Under the pieces are notes generated by a model. It saw only the letters and a list, made by a program, of their open reading frames with translations, was not told the origin of the DNA and searched no databases. Shown in pieces: positions 52,781 to 63,236 of a stretch of 64,000 bases of DNA (position 1 is its first letter; each line of letters opens with the position of its first letter). Both the position numbers and the translations under genes were made by a program. The DNA comes from Marinobacter mangrovi (GTDB lineage: Bacteria; Pseudomonadota; Gammaproteobacteria; Pseudomonadales; Oleiphilaceae), in NCBI RefSeq assembly GCF_016798325.1, contig NZ_JAERVO010000003.1, positions 391,608-455,607 on the forward strand, given 5' to 3'.

Positions 52781-55432
52781 ATGCTTCGGGTTGAATTACC
52801 GGCGCTGATCGGGCGCCTTAACGAGATTTGCCGTGAAGGCCTGGAAGCCTCCGCGGCCCTGTGCATTGCCCGTCAGGGCGCCGAGATCATGCCGGCGCAC
52901 CTGCTGTTCAAGCTGCTGGAAACCCCGTATTCCGACATCCGCCTGATGCTTGACCAGGCCGGAATCGATCACATGGTCCTGCAGCCGCTGGTGGGCGAGA
53001 GCCTGGAAGGCGGCCCGCAGACCGCCGACGCCTATCCGTCGTTCTCGCCGCTGCTGATCGAGCTGATCCAGGACGCCTGGCTGCTGGCCTCCACGGAACT
53101 GGAGCACGGCCAGCTGCGCTCCGGCGCGATCTTCCTGGCGCTGCTGCTCAACGCCGACCGCTACCTGATGCCGCGCGTGGCCCGGGAGCTGGATGGCCTC
53201 AACCGGGAACACCTCAAACGCCAGTTCGCCACCATCACCCGCGGCTCCATCGAAGAGCCTGTCGCGGAGAGTGACGGCGGCAAGCCAGCTGCGGTGGCGG
53301 CCGACGAGTCCATGCTCAGCCGCTACGCGTCGGACTTCACCGAGCGGGCCCGCAACGACGAGCTGGATCCGGTGCTGTGCCGGGACGCCGAAATCGACCA
53401 GATGATCGACATCCTCTGCCGTCGTCGCAAGAACAACCCGATCGTGGTGGGTGACGCCGGCGTGGGCAAAAGCGCCGTGGTGGAAGGCCTGGCTCTGCGC
53501 ATCGTGGCCGGGGAAGTGCCGGATCGTCTGAAAGACGTGGCGCTGTGGGCGCTGGACCTGGGCGCCATGCAGGCCGGTGCCTCGGTAAAGGGTGAATTCG
53601 AGAAGCGGCTGAAAGGCGTGATCGAAGCGGTGAAAGCCTCACCGACGCCCATCATCCTGTTCATCGACGAGGCCCACACCCTGATCGGGGCGGGCAACAG
53701 CGAAGGCGGTTCCGACGCCGCCAACCTGCTCAAGCCGGCACTGGCCCGCGGCGAGCTCTGCACCGTCGCCGCCACCACCTGGCGCGAGTACAAGAAGTAT
53801 TTCGAGAAGGATCCGGCCCTGAGCCGGCGCTTCCAGCCGGTGGCGCTGGGCGAACCGACCACCGAACAGGCGGTGCACATCCTGCGGGGCCTGCGGCCGG
53901 TCTACGAGAAAGCCCATCAGGTGCTGATCGACGATTCCGCGCTGACCGCCGCCGCGTCCCTGTCCGCCCGCTACCTGGCCGGACGCCAGCTGCCGGACAA
54001 GGCGATCGACGTGCTGGACACCGCCGCGGCCCGCGTCAGTCTCAACCTGAGCACCCCGCCGCGCCGGCTCAGCCACGTGCGTAGCGAACTGCACCAGCTG
54101 CAGATGGAACACGAACTGCTCGAGCGCCAGACTCACCTGGGGCAGGACACCGATGCCGAACGCACGAGCGACGTCACCACACAGGTGGCCGCGCTGGAAG
54201 CGGAAGCCGCCGAACTGCAGGAACGCTGGGAAAACCAGCGCGCGCTGGTCGCCCAGCTGATCGACGTGCGTGAGCGTTTGCTGACCCCGGAAGCGCCGAA
54301 ATCAGAAGGCGAGACGGCAGAAGAGGCTGAAACCAAAACGGTGGATGCGGACACGCTGCGCCAGGAAGCCGCGGCCCTGCAACAGGAACTGGACCAGCTC
54401 CAGGCGGACGAGCCGCTGGTACACGCCCTGGTGGACACTCGCCAGATTGCGGAAGTCATCGCCGACTGGACGGGCATTCCCGTCAACCGCATGACCGCTG
54501 ATGAGCTGCAGAAGATCACTCATCTGCCGCAGCACCTGGAAGCTCACATCAAGGGCCAGGATCCGGCGATTGCCGCGCTGCACCAGCACCTGCTGACCGC
54601 GCGGGCCGACCTGCGCCGTCCGGGCCGGCCGATGGGCGCCTTCCTGCTGGTGGGCCCGTCCGGCGTGGGCAAGACCGAGACCGTGGTGCAACTGGCCGAT
54701 CTGCTCTACGGCGGTCGTCAGTTCCTGACCACCATCAACATGTCCGAATACCAGGAGAAGCACACCGTTTCGCGCCTGATCGGTTCACCGCCGGGCTACG
54801 TGGGCTTCGGCGAGGGTGGCATCCTGACCGAGGCGATCCGCCAGAAGCCCTATTCGGTGGTGCTGCTGGACGAGGTGGAAAAAGCCCATCCGGAAGTGCT
54901 CAACCTGTTCTACCAGGCGTTCGACAAAGGCGAGCTGGCGGACGGCGAAGGCCGGCTGATCAATTGCCAGAACGTGGTGTTCTTCCTCACCTCCAACCTG
55001 GGCTACGAGACCATCGTCCAACACGCCGAACGTGACGGCGAGTTTGACGCCTCGGCCCTGGACGACGACCTCTACCCGGTGCTGGCGGACTTCTTCAAGC
55101 CCGCGCTGTTGGCCCGCATGGAAGTGGTGCCCTACCTGCCGCTGGGCGAGGGCACGCTGGACCGCATCGTCGGCGACAAGCTGGCGCGTCTGGCGGACCA
55201 GATCCGCGATCGCTACCGCACCGAGGTGGTGCTGGAAGACGGCCTGGTGGCCGCCATCCGCAGCCGCGCCACCCGCAGCGAGAACGGCGCGCGCATGCTG
55301 GAATCGATCATCGAGGGCGAGCTGCTGCCGCCGGTCTCACTGGCGCTGCTGGAAAAACTCGCGGCCCGGGAAACGGTCAGCGAGGTGCGGCTGGGCATCG
55401 CCGACGGCCGCTTCACCGGCACCGTAAGCTAA
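52781..55432 (+). CDS. tssH: TssH (ClpV), sheath-recycling AAA+ ATPase
   Basis: An 883-residue ClpB-like ATPase. The N-domain is followed by Walker A GDAGVGKSAV (about 223), a coiled-coil middle domain (about 420-560), and a second Walker A GPSGVGKTET (about 624). ClpV disassembles contracted sheath. AAGGAG precedes the ATG. Confidence 0.96.
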   Translation: MLRVELPALIGRLNEICREGLEASAALCIARQGAEIMPAHLLFKLLETPYSDIRLMLDQAGIDHMVLQPLVGESLEGGPQTADAYPSFSPLLIELIQDAWLLASTELEHGQLRSGAIFLALLLNADRYLMPRVARELDGLNREHLKRQFATITRGSIEEPVAESDGGKPAAVAADESMLSRYASDFTERARNDELDPVLCRDAEIDQMIDILCRRRKNNPIVVGDAGVGKSAVVEGLALRIVAGEVPDRLKDVALWALDLGAMQAGASVKGEFEKRLKGVIEAVKASPTPIILFIDEAHTLIGAGNSEGGSDAANLLKPALARGELCTVAATTWREYKKYFEKDPALSRRFQPVALGEPTTEQAVHILRGLRPVYEKAHQVLIDDSALTAAASLSARYLAGRQLPDKAIDVLDTAAARVSLNLSTPPRRLSHVRSELHQLQMEHELLERQTHLGQDTDAERTSDVTTQVAALEAEAAELQERWENQRALVAQLIDVRERLLTPEAPKSEGETAEEAETKTVDADTLRQEAAALQQELDQLQADEPLVHALVDTRQIAEVIADWTGIPVNRMTADELQKITHLPQHLEAHIKGQDPAIAALHQHLLTARADLRRPGRPMGAFLLVGPSGVGKTETVVQLADLLYGGRQFLTTINMSEYQEKHTVSRLIGSPPGYVGFGEGGILTEAIRQKPYSVVLLDEVEKAHPEVLNLFYQAFDKGELADGEGRLINCQNVVFFLTSNLGYETIVQHAERDGEFDASALDDDLYPVLADFFKPALLARMEVVPYLPLGEGTLDRIVGDKLARLADQIRDRYRTEVVLEDGLVAAIRSRATRSENGARMLESIIEGELLPPVSLALLEKLAARETVSEVRLGIADGRFTGTVS

Positions 55433-55441
55433 GGACGCACT

Positions 55442-57022
55442 ATGGGACGGATGCAGATGGAACTGCACACCGGGATCGACCTGGCGGTGGAGCTGATGCG
55501 TCAGCCGGATCGGGCGGCGCTGCTGGGTTGCGCCACCGCCCAGCTGGAACGGGCGTTTGGCCTGAGCCGGAGCTGGGTACTGGAACTGGACGCCAGCGGC
55601 CGCACGCTGATCTGCCCGGCGCTGGACGCGGACCTGCGTTTCGAGTGCGATGACTTCTCGCACCCGTTCGCCCACGTCCTGCGCGAGGGCAAGGCCCGCG
55701 CGCTGTCGTCCGTGGCCTGCGCCCGGCTCGATCACGCCGGCCTGAGCCGCCTGTTCGATGCCAGCCGGGGCGCGGATTCCATCTGGATCCAGCCGCTGAA
55801 GGCGGACAACAAACGGACCCTCGGCATGCTGGTGTTGTGCGGCGCGGATCCCGCCTGGGACGACATCGTCGGCCAGCCGCTGTACGACGGCTTGCTGTCC
55901 TTGATCGGCCTGCAGTGGGCAGCGCATCGGGATCGGGACGACCGGCTCTGGCAGCAGCGCCTGCTGAGCCGCTCTCTAAGCTCCCTGCGCGACACCGAGA
56001 CCGAACGCCAGAAAAGCGATCTGCTGGCCCGGAGTCTGGTCGGCCAGTCCCGACCCATGGCCGACCTGCGCGCCCAGGTGATCCGTGCCGCCGGCAGCCA
56101 ACTGTCGGTTCTGGTGCAGGGCGAGACCGGCTGCGGCAAGGACCTGGTGGCCCGCGGCATCCACGATTTCTCGGCACGCAGCGACGGGCCTTTCATCGTG
56201 GTCAACTGCGCTGCCATTCCCGACAGCCTGCTGGAAAACGAGCTGTTCGGTCACACCAAGGGCGCGTTTTCCGGCGCGGATGCCGCCAAGCAGGGACTCC
56301 TGGCCCAGGCGGACGGTGGCACCCTGTTCCTGGACGAAATCGGCGACATGCCCATGGCGTTGCAGTCCAAACTGCTGCGCGTGCTGGAGACCCGCCAGTT
56401 CCGTCCGCTCGGCGCTCGAGATGAGGTGCATTCGGATTTCCGGCTGGTCGCCGCCACGCACCAGCCGCTGCAGACCCGCATCAAGGATGGCGACTTCCGG
56501 CGCGACCTGTTCTACCGCCTCAGCCAGTTCCCGGTGCGGGTCACGCCGCTGCGGGAGCGCACCGAGGACCTGGAACAGCTTTGCCGCCATTTCATCCAGG
56601 GTTACCGCGAACGCGAGGGCCGGGGCCCGCTGGGGATCAGCAGCCACGCGCTGGAATACCTCAAGCAGTACGCCTTTCCGGGCAACGTGCGCGAACTCCG
56701 CAATGTCATCGAGTTCGCCTGCGTGCAGACTCCGGAGCAGGAAGACATCCAGGCCGAGGACCTGCGGCTGGACACCCTGGCCAGTTGGGAGGAAGCCCCG
56801 GTGGACGAGGCTGACGAGGCGGCTGTCCCGCAGCCGGGCGTGCCGGTGTTGAACGACATCGACGACCTGCGCGCGGCGGCCCAGGCGTTCGAAGCCGCGG
56901 TGATCAGTGCGCGACTGCGCCAATACGGCGGCAACCGGGCCCAGGCCGCCGAAAGCCTGGGCCTGCCCAAGCGCACGCTGGCGCACAAGTGCCAGAAGTT
57001 CAATGTAACGGAGACAGGATAA
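55442..57022 (+). CDS. vasH: VasH-like sigma-54-dependent transcriptional activator
   Basis: A 526-residue bacterial enhancer-binding protein: an N-terminal GAF-like sensory domain (about 1-170), a AAA+ domain with Walker A GETGCGKD (227-234) and a sigma-54 contact loop GAFSGA (274-279) where the usual Thr is Ser, Walker B-type GGTLFLDEI, and a C-terminal Fis-type helix-turn-helix. VasH in Vibrio activates hcp and other T6SS genes. It lies inside the cluster between tssH and vasI. Confidence 0.93.
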   Translation: MGRMQMELHTGIDLAVELMRQPDRAALLGCATAQLERAFGLSRSWVLELDASGRTLICPALDADLRFECDDFSHPFAHVLREGKARALSSVACARLDHAGLSRLFDASRGADSIWIQPLKADNKRTLGMLVLCGADPAWDDIVGQPLYDGLLSLIGLQWAAHRDRDDRLWQQRLLSRSLSSLRDTETERQKSDLLARSLVGQSRPMADLRAQVIRAAGSQLSVLVQGETGCGKDLVARGIHDFSARSDGPFIVVNCAAIPDSLLENELFGHTKGAFSGADAAKQGLLAQADGGTLFLDEIGDMPMALQSKLLRVLETRQFRPLGARDEVHSDFRLVAATHQPLQTRIKDGDFRRDLFYRLSQFPVRVTPLRERTEDLEQLCRHFIQGYREREGRGPLGISSHALEYLKQYAFPGNVRELRNVIEFACVQTPEQEDIQAEDLRLDTLASWEEAPVDEADEAAVPQPGVPVLNDIDDLRAAAQAFEAAVISARLRQYGGNRAQAAESLGLPKRTLAHKCQKFNVTETG

Positions 57023-57024
57023 TC

Positions 57025-57669
57025 ATGCGTCAGCGTTTTTCATGGGCCGTAATCGCGCTGGTCGCGTGGTCTGCACAGGTTCACGCCAATAGCGGAGAGA
57101 CGCTGGCGGCAGCGGAAGCCTGCACCCAGAAAGTGGCCCGTCTGGAGCGCCTGGCCTGCTTCGATGCGGTCTTCGGTACGCCGGTCCGCACCCTGGCAGA
57201 ACAGGCCGCCGCGGAACCGGCGGCCAAGCCGCTGGCCTGGCAGGCGGCCTACGAACAGGAAGCCCGGCGTACCCCGGAAGACGGTGCGCTGGAAGGGCAG
57301 GGGGATGCCGGTTACCTGGTGACCGTGCCCGCGCTGGGGGCGGTGCCGCCCCGGCCGCTGCTGACCGTGCGCTGTGACAACGACATCACCCGGTTCGCCG
57401 TGATGCTGCCGAAGGCCACCTCCGCCGAGCGGGTGGCCCTTCAGCTCGATACCGACGGCCGCACCCAGTCCCAGACCTGGCGCGTGCGGGACGACGGTTA
57501 TGTGGTGAGCGGCGGGCGCGGCCTGCCAGCCATCCGCACCCTGCGCGGACTGGTCAATGCGAACCAGCTGAGTCTGCAGGCGGATGAAGGCGCCCTGGAC
57601 GGGCTGATGTTTGACCTCAGCGGCTTCCGCAAGGCGCTGGAACCGCTGCGCGACGAGTGCGGCTGGTAA
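57025..57669 (+). CDS. vasI: VasI/TagO family T6SS-associated periplasmic protein
   Basis: A 214-residue exported protein with a signal peptide (cleavage near SAQVHA) and an N-terminal EACTQKVARLERLACFDAVF motif typical of the VC_A0118 (VasI) family. Its role in T6SS is not well defined. It overlaps no neighbour and starts at the ATG at 57025, preceded by GGAGACAGG. Confidence 0.85.
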   Translation: MRQRFSWAVIALVAWSAQVHANSGETLAAAEACTQKVARLERLACFDAVFGTPVRTLAEQAAAEPAAKPLAWQAAYEQEARRTPEDGALEGQGDAGYLVTVPALGAVPPRPLLTVRCDNDITRFAVMLPKATSAERVALQLDTDGRTQSQTWRVRDDGYVVSGGRGLPAIRTLRGLVNANQLSLQADEGALDGLMFDLSGFRKALEPLRDECGW

Positions 57670-57701
57670 TCGATCAAGGACGACACAGGACGTAGGCGAG
57701 C

Positions 57702-59135
57702 ATGCAGGCAGTCGAACAACATCCATACGTTGAACAGGTGCTCTCGCCACTGGCGGGTGAATCGCCCCAGGGCAGCAAGCTGGAGGAAGATCCGACGCTG
57801 GAATTCCTCGACAACGAAATCATGAAAATGGGCTCGCTGGCCCATGGCGACATCGATTGGGGCAAGGTGGAGCAGGAGGCCCTGCGCCTGCTGGCGGACA
57901 TCACCAAGGACCTCAAGGTGCTGGGTTTCCTGCTGCTGGCGCTGCAGCGCGGCGGCAGCGGCGAACGCTTTGCCCTGTCGATCCACCTGCTGTGCGAGGT
58001 GATGCAGGGCTGGTGGCAGGACGCCTGGCCCTACCCGGGATCCAAGGGCGCCCGCCCGCGCCGTATGCTGTTCGGCCAGATGATGCAGCGCGCCGGCGCC
58101 GAAGTCACCCGGCTCAGTTTTGACAGCGGCCTCGGCGACGGCCGTCAGTTCTGCCTGGACCAGCTGGACCGCCTGCTGGCCCTGGCCGAGGATGAGTCGC
58201 TGCCCACCGAGGCCGTTACGGACCTGCGCCACGCGGTTAATAACCTGCCGGAAGTGGGGCAGGTGCGCGAGGAATCGGCCCCGGCGGCCAAGTCGGCCGA
58301 AGTGCCCGCGCAGCGGTCGACGACGACCACGTCCAGCAGCGCCTCGTCGGGCGGCCTGGGTCACCTGACCCTGGACCCCAAGGACGAACGCGCCACCCGC
58401 CAGAGCCTGCTGCGGGTCGCCGATCTGCTGACCGATCTGGATCCCGGCTCGCCGCTGGGCTACCAGATCCGTCGCTTCGCCATCTGGCACAGCATCACCA
58501 CCACGCCGCCGGCCCGCAAGGGCGGGCGTAGCGATCTGGCGGCGGTCAGTTCGGACCGGGTGTCCGATTACCGCGAGAGTCTGGGCCGGGGCGCGGATAT
58601 GACGCTCTGGGGCCGCATCGAACAAAGCCTGTCGGTCAGCCCGTTTTGGCTGGAAGGCCATTATTTAAGCGCCCAGGCGGCGGAGCAGACCGGTCATCCC
58701 AAGTGCGCCGAGGCGATCCGCACGGCCCTCAAGGATTTCGTCGAACGGCTTCCGGCCCTGGCCGACATGACCTTCTCGGACGGCTCGCCGTTCCTGCCCA
58801 AGCCGGTACGTGAGTGGTTGCTCACCAGCAGCCCCGGTGGCGCGGGCAAGCAGGCACGGGGTGCCGATTGGCAGAAGGCCTACGAAACCGCCCAGGACGT
58901 CCTCAAACAGGACGGTCTGGCGCCGGCGATGAAATTGCTGGAAGACGGCCTGGCCAAGGCCAAGGAACCACGGGCCCAGTTCTACTGGCGCCTGATGAGC
59001 GCCGAGCTGTTGCGGGACAGCGGTCTGAAAACCCTCGCCAAACAACAGGTGGGCGACCTGCGGGACCAGACCGTCGGCCGCACGCTGGAAGACTGGGAAC
59101 CGTCGCTGGTGGCGCATTTGGAGCGCCTGTCGTGA
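57702..59135 (+). CDS. tssA: TssA, type VI assembly protein
   Basis: A 477-residue TssA with the ImpA N-terminal domain (about residues 10-115; SPLAGESPQGSKLEEDP) and a C-terminal VasJ-like domain (about 330-475). TssA caps the distal end of the sheath or primes assembly, according to class. The leader contains CACAGGACGT (57684-57693), a CsrA-like core near the start. Confidence 0.93.
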   Translation: MQAVEQHPYVEQVLSPLAGESPQGSKLEEDPTLEFLDNEIMKMGSLAHGDIDWGKVEQEALRLLADITKDLKVLGFLLLALQRGGSGERFALSIHLLCEVMQGWWQDAWPYPGSKGARPRRMLFGQMMQRAGAEVTRLSFDSGLGDGRQFCLDQLDRLLALAEDESLPTEAVTDLRHAVNNLPEVGQVREESAPAAKSAEVPAQRSTTTTSSSASSGGLGHLTLDPKDERATRQSLLRVADLLTDLDPGSPLGYQIRRFAIWHSITTTPPARKGGRSDLAAVSSDRVSDYRESLGRGADMTLWGRIEQSLSVSPFWLEGHYLSAQAAEQTGHPKCAEAIRTALKDFVERLPALADMTFSDGSPFLPKPVREWLLTSSPGGAGKQARGADWQKAYETAQDVLKQDGLAPAMKLLEDGLAKAKEPRAQFYWRLMSAELLRDSGLKTLAKQQVGDLRDQTVGRTLEDWEPSLVAHLERLS

Positions 59136-59216
59136 CGGCACCGACACGCAAGCTGGACACCGTTTTAACCGGGGGCATCGCAACGCCACCCTTCAGGGAA
59201 AGCAGGAAGTAAAGGC

Positions 59217-62200
59217 ATGGAAATCCGAAGCACGCTAATCAAGATCGGCAAGAAGCTCTGGCCGTTTATCCGTACCGGTGGCCCCATTGTGCTCGCCCTG
59301 GGGTTTGGTTTGCTGGTGGCCGCCATATGGTGGCTGGGGCCGACCTGGGAATGGCGCGGCGAGGTGCCGCTGGCCAACTGGCAGACCCGTGCCATGGTGA
59401 CCCTGGGGCTCGTCCTGCTGGTGGCCGTATTCTGGGGCTGGATCCTGTCCCGTCGCCTGAAGAAAGTAGACAAGGCCCAGGCCGAGGCGCGCCAGGAGGA
59501 GGAAGACCCGATCCTGGTCTACGAGCGGCGCCAGACCCGGCTGCTTAACCGCAACCTGTCGTCCCTGCGCAACAACATCCGCGGGCGCAACGGCATTTAC
59601 CGGCTACCCTGGTACCTGGCCATGGGCCTGGAAGGCGCCGGCAAGACCAGCCTGGTACAGCGCTCCGGCCAGACCTTTACCCTGACCAACGTTACCCGCA
59701 ACCGCCAGACCGAGCGCAACCCGCTGGGCTTCGAGTGGTGGATCAGCGACGACGCCGTCGTGATCGACCCGGACGGTGAGCTGCTCAGTCAGGACAGCGG
59801 TTCCGCCAACGGCGCCAGCCTGCAGGAACGCCTGTGGAAGCACTTCATCGCCTGGCTCGAAGAGCACCGCCCGCGCCGGCCGCTGAACGGCGTGATCCTG
59901 ACCATCGACCTGGCCTACCTGAGCTCGCTGGGCGAGGCCGAACGCCGGACCCAGGCGGTGCTGCTGCGCACTCGCCTGCGGGAGCTGATGGAGCAGATCG
60001 GCTCGCGCCTGCCGGTGTATGTCAGCTTCACCAAAATGGACCTGCTGCACGGCTTCACCGCGTTCTTCCGCAAGCTGAACAAGGCCGAGCGGGAACAGCC
60101 GCTGGGCTTCACCTTCGAGCTGGAATCCCTGCAGGACCCGGATCAGTGGCTGGACCAGTTCGAGGCGGCGTTCCACAAGCTGGTGGACCAGATCAATGTG
60201 CGGGTCCCGCAGCTGTTGTCCGAGAGCCGTGATCCGGAAGAGCGGGCTGCGATCTATTCCTTCAGCCGCCAGGTGGCGGGCCTGATGCCGGTCACCCAGC
60301 AGTTCCTGACGGAAATGCTGGCGGCGGACGCCTTCTCCACACCGGCCCTGGTGCGCGGGGTCTACTTCACCTCCGTCTATCAGGAAGGGGTGCCGGAAGA
60401 CGCGTTCATCTCCGCGACCGCTCGCCACTACGGGCTGGCGGACGCCATCCAGCCGGCCCAGCGCAGCGGCCAGTCCATGACCTTCTTCAGCGAGCGGCTG
60501 TTCCCGGAAATCATCTATCCGGAAGCCGGGCTGGCAGGGGACAACGTGCGCGTCACCAAACAGCGCCGTCGCGCCATGGCCACCGCGGCCGTGCTTGCGG
60601 TTGCTGCCGGTCTGGGCATGACCGCTGGCTGGCACCATTACTTCATCAAGAACGCCACCGCCGCCCAGCAGGTAGAGAACCGGGTGCACGGCTTCCTGGA
60701 CGACTGGCAGCCCACCGGCATCGGCCAGACCCTGGATCCCACCGGCCGTAACCTGCTGGCGCCGCTGAACCAGCTGCGGGACGCCACGTTGGCGTTCGGC
60801 GACTACCGCAACAAGTGGCCGGCGGTCAGCGACATGGGGCTCTACCAGGGTGACAAGGTGGGCCCGGAAGTCGATAAGTCCTATCTCGACATGCTCTCCT
60901 ACCAGTTCCTGCCGGCACTGATGGAAGGCGTCATGGACGAGATGAACCAACTGCCCGAAGGCAGTGCCGATCGCCTCGCCCACCTGCGGGTGCTGCGCAT
61001 GCTGTACGACGCCAGCGGCCGTCGCAACGACATCGTCATGGATTACATGTCCCGCTACTGGCAGTCCCAGTATCCCGGCCAGCGTGCCGTGCAGGAGCGC
61101 CTGCTGCAGCACCTGGAATACGCCATGAACTACACCGACCTGGCGGACCGTCAGGCCCGGGGCGACATCGCCGCCGATACCGCGTTGGCGCCGTTCCAGA
61201 ACAGCGTGAAGTGGGCGCAGAAGGAACTGGGCCAGATGGCCACGCCGGATCGCGTGTACGACCAGCTGCGTCATCGTGGCCGGCGTGACCTGGCGGCGCC
61301 GCTGGACCTGAAAGGCAAGGGTGGTCCCGCGTTCCAGCTGGTGTTCACTGAAATCGACGACCACGACAAGCCGGTGGATAACGTCATGAACGCCGATGAC
61401 GATCCGCTGCAGATCCCGCGCATGCTGACCAGCGACGGCATGAAGCACTACTTCGTACGGGAGTCCGAGCAGGTCACCGAACTGGCCCTGGTGGACGCCT
61501 GGGTCCTTGGTCGCCGCAATGACGTGGACTTCAGCAAGGCGGACGAACAGCGCCTGCAATCCGAGCTGCGCAGCCACTACGCCGAGGATTACGCGAAGAC
61601 CTGGCGCGGTGCCCTGAACCATCTGGCGATCCGCGACTTCCAGGACCTCAACGACGGCGTCCGCGTGCTGGAAAGCCTGACCGGCACCCGCGAGCCGCTG
61701 GTGGAACTGCTGGAATCGGTCAAGGCCAACACCCAGCTGTATCCCTCCCAGGCCGACCAGCCGGAAGAGGCCCGCGAGGCGTTGGAAAAATCGCCGGCGT
61801 ATCGTATGGCTCAGGACATCGAGCAGCAGTTCGGCGGCATCAACGGCCTGTTCCAGAAGGAAGGCGACACGCCCTCGCAGATCGAGGAGATCCAGACGGT
61901 GTTGCGCTCGCTGCACGACTACCTGCGCGGCATCCAGGAATCCCCGGACAGCGGCAAGGCGGCCCTGGCCGCAGCCCGCGACCGGCTGACCCTGGAAGGC
62001 GCCGACCCGATCTTCACCCTGCAGCGTATGGCCCGCACCATGCCGACGCCGGTCGACCGCATGCTCAACAAGGTCGCCGCGGAAAGCTGGCGCGTGGTGC
62101 TGGACAAGGCCATCGCCCAGCTCGAGCGGCAGTGGTACGACGAGGTCTACCAGCCGTTCCAGCAGAGCCTGGCGCGCAACTACCCGTTCAACAGCAACGC

Positions 62201-62813
62201 CGGTCGTGACGCGGCCCTGCAGGACTTCGAGCGCTTCTTCGCGCCGGACGGCATCCTGGATACCTTCTACAAGAACAAGCTGAAGCTGTTCCTGGAAGAT
62301 CATCCGGAGCACATCGCCCTCAGCAAACGGGCCACGCTGATTCGTCGCGACGTCATGACCGCGCTGGACCAGGCCAAACAGATCCGGCAGGCGTTCTTCA
62401 CCCGCAACGGCAGCCTGGACGTGGAGTTCGCGCTGGAGCCGGTGAACCTGTCCGCCAACAAACGGCGCAGTGTCATGAACATCGATGGCCAACTGGTTGA
62501 ATTCAGCCACGGGCCGCGGCAGAGTATTCCGCTGATCTGGCCGAACACGCTGCGCGACACCGTCGAGAGCGAAGTGACCCTGGTGCCGGTGGAAGTGAAC
62601 CGCTCACCCCGCAGCCGCATTGCGCGCGGACCCTGGGCGTTCTTCCGGCTGCTGGACAAGGCCGACATCACCGGTGTCAGCCCCAGCGCCATCGACGTGA
62701 AATTCCGCATCGATGACGGCAGCGTCCAGTACCGGCTGCACGCCGCCGGCAACGTCAACCCGTTCACCCAGCAGCTTCTGGCGGGTTACCAGATCCCGCG
62801 CAGCCTCTACTGA
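59217..62813 (+). CDS. tssM: TssM, IcmF-family membrane ATP-binding protein
   Basis: A 1198-residue protein with two N-terminal helices (about 20-42 and 57-80), a cytoplasmic NTPase domain with an intact Walker A GLEGAGKTS (about 137-145), a third helix (about 455-475), and a large periplasmic region that binds TssJ. It is the central trunk of the membrane complex with TssL. Confidence 0.96.
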   Translation: MEIRSTLIKIGKKLWPFIRTGGPIVLALGFGLLVAAIWWLGPTWEWRGEVPLANWQTRAMVTLGLVLLVAVFWGWILSRRLKKVDKAQAEARQEEEDPILVYERRQTRLLNRNLSSLRNNIRGRNGIYRLPWYLAMGLEGAGKTSLVQRSGQTFTLTNVTRNRQTERNPLGFEWWISDDAVVIDPDGELLSQDSGSANGASLQERLWKHFIAWLEEHRPRRPLNGVILTIDLAYLSSLGEAERRTQAVLLRTRLRELMEQIGSRLPVYVSFTKMDLLHGFTAFFRKLNKAEREQPLGFTFELESLQDPDQWLDQFEAAFHKLVDQINVRVPQLLSESRDPEERAAIYSFSRQVAGLMPVTQQFLTEMLAADAFSTPALVRGVYFTSVYQEGVPEDAFISATARHYGLADAIQPAQRSGQSMTFFSERLFPEIIYPEAGLAGDNVRVTKQRRRAMATAAVLAVAAGLGMTAGWHHYFIKNATAAQQVENRVHGFLDDWQPTGIGQTLDPTGRNLLAPLNQLRDATLAFGDYRNKWPAVSDMGLYQGDKVGPEVDKSYLDMLSYQFLPALMEGVMDEMNQLPEGSADRLAHLRVLRMLYDASGRRNDIVMDYMSRYWQSQYPGQRAVQERLLQHLEYAMNYTDLADRQARGDIAADTALAPFQNSVKWAQKELGQMATPDRVYDQLRHRGRRDLAAPLDLKGKGGPAFQLVFTEIDDHDKPVDNVMNADDDPLQIPRMLTSDGMKHYFVRESEQVTELALVDAWVLGRRNDVDFSKADEQRLQSELRSHYAEDYAKTWRGALNHLAIRDFQDLNDGVRVLESLTGTREPLVELLESVKANTQLYPSQADQPEEAREALEKSPAYRMAQDIEQQFGGINGLFQKEGDTPSQIEEIQTVLRSLHDYLRGIQESPDSGKAALAAARDRLTLEGADPIFTLQRMARTMPTPVDRMLNKVAAESWRVVLDKAIAQLERQWYDEVYQPFQQSLARNYPFNSNAGRDAALQDFERFFAPDGILDTFYKNKLKLFLEDHPEHIALSKRATLIRRDVMTALDQAKQIRQAFFTRNGSLDVEFALEPVNLSANKRRSVMNIDGQLVEFSHGPRQSIPLIWPNTLRDTVESEVTLVPVEVNRSPRSRIARGPWAFFRLLDKADITGVSPSAIDVKFRIDDGSVQYRLHAAGNVNPFTQQLLAGYQIPRSLY

Positions 62814-62842
62814 GGCGCGGGCGCTTGGCAACAGGTCGTATT

Positions 62843-62902
62843 GTGGGCCCGGCGTGACCGGGCCACACTGCACGAAGGAACCGGCATTCCGTGTGGAATG
62901 CC
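62843..62902 (+). promoter_or_regulatory. Two hairpins in the tssM-PAAR spacer
   Basis: GTGGGCCCGG (62843-62852) pairs with CCGGGCCAC (62858-62866) with one bulge. GGCATTCC (62883-62890), a GTGT loop, and GGAATGCC (62895-62902) form a perfect 8 bp stem 18 bases before the PAAR start. No T-runs follow, so they probably act on mRNA stability or translation of the spike genes. Confidence 0.4.
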
Positions 62903-62920
62903 GCATCAGGGAGAGACAAC

Positions 62921-63208
62921 ATGGGTAAGAAAGTTGTACTGCTGGGCGATATCGGCACCGATCATGAAGGCTACCCGCCCACGCCGGTGATCGCTGCGAG
63001 CAGCACCGTACTGATGGACGGCAAGCCGGTGGCCCGCCAGGGCGATCCACTGGCACCCCACACCAAGCCCAACAGCGGCACCCATCCCCGCGCCATTGCC
63101 GGCGGCAATCCGACCGTGCTGGTGGAAGGCAAGCCCATTGCCCTGACCGGCGATGCGGTCACCTGCGGCGGTATCGTGATTGGCAGTGGGTCCGGTTCCG
63201 GCGGATAA
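62921..63208 (+). CDS. PAAR-repeat spike-tip protein
   Basis: A 95-residue PAAR protein that sharpens the VgrG spike. Three PAAR-like repeats are visible: VLMDGKPVARQGDPL, then KPNSGTHPRAIAGGNPTVLV and EGKPIALTGDAVTCGG. No extra effector domain is fused. ATG at 62921 is preceded by GGGAGAG; an in-frame start at 62891 is less likely. It is followed by vgrG. Confidence 0.9.
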   Translation: MGKKVVLLGDIGTDHEGYPPTPVIAASSTVLMDGKPVARQGDPLAPHTKPNSGTHPRAIAGGNPTVLVEGKPIALTGDAVTCGGIVIGSGSGSGG

Positions 63209-63236
63209 CGCCGTCGCGCTCGTGTTTGGGTAGTCG

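Noticed and set aside
59604..62510. Long minus-strand open frame of 968 codons opposite tssM
   Set aside because: It is the antisense shadow of a confidently identified gene, with Gln/His/Val-rich composition and no recognisable domain.
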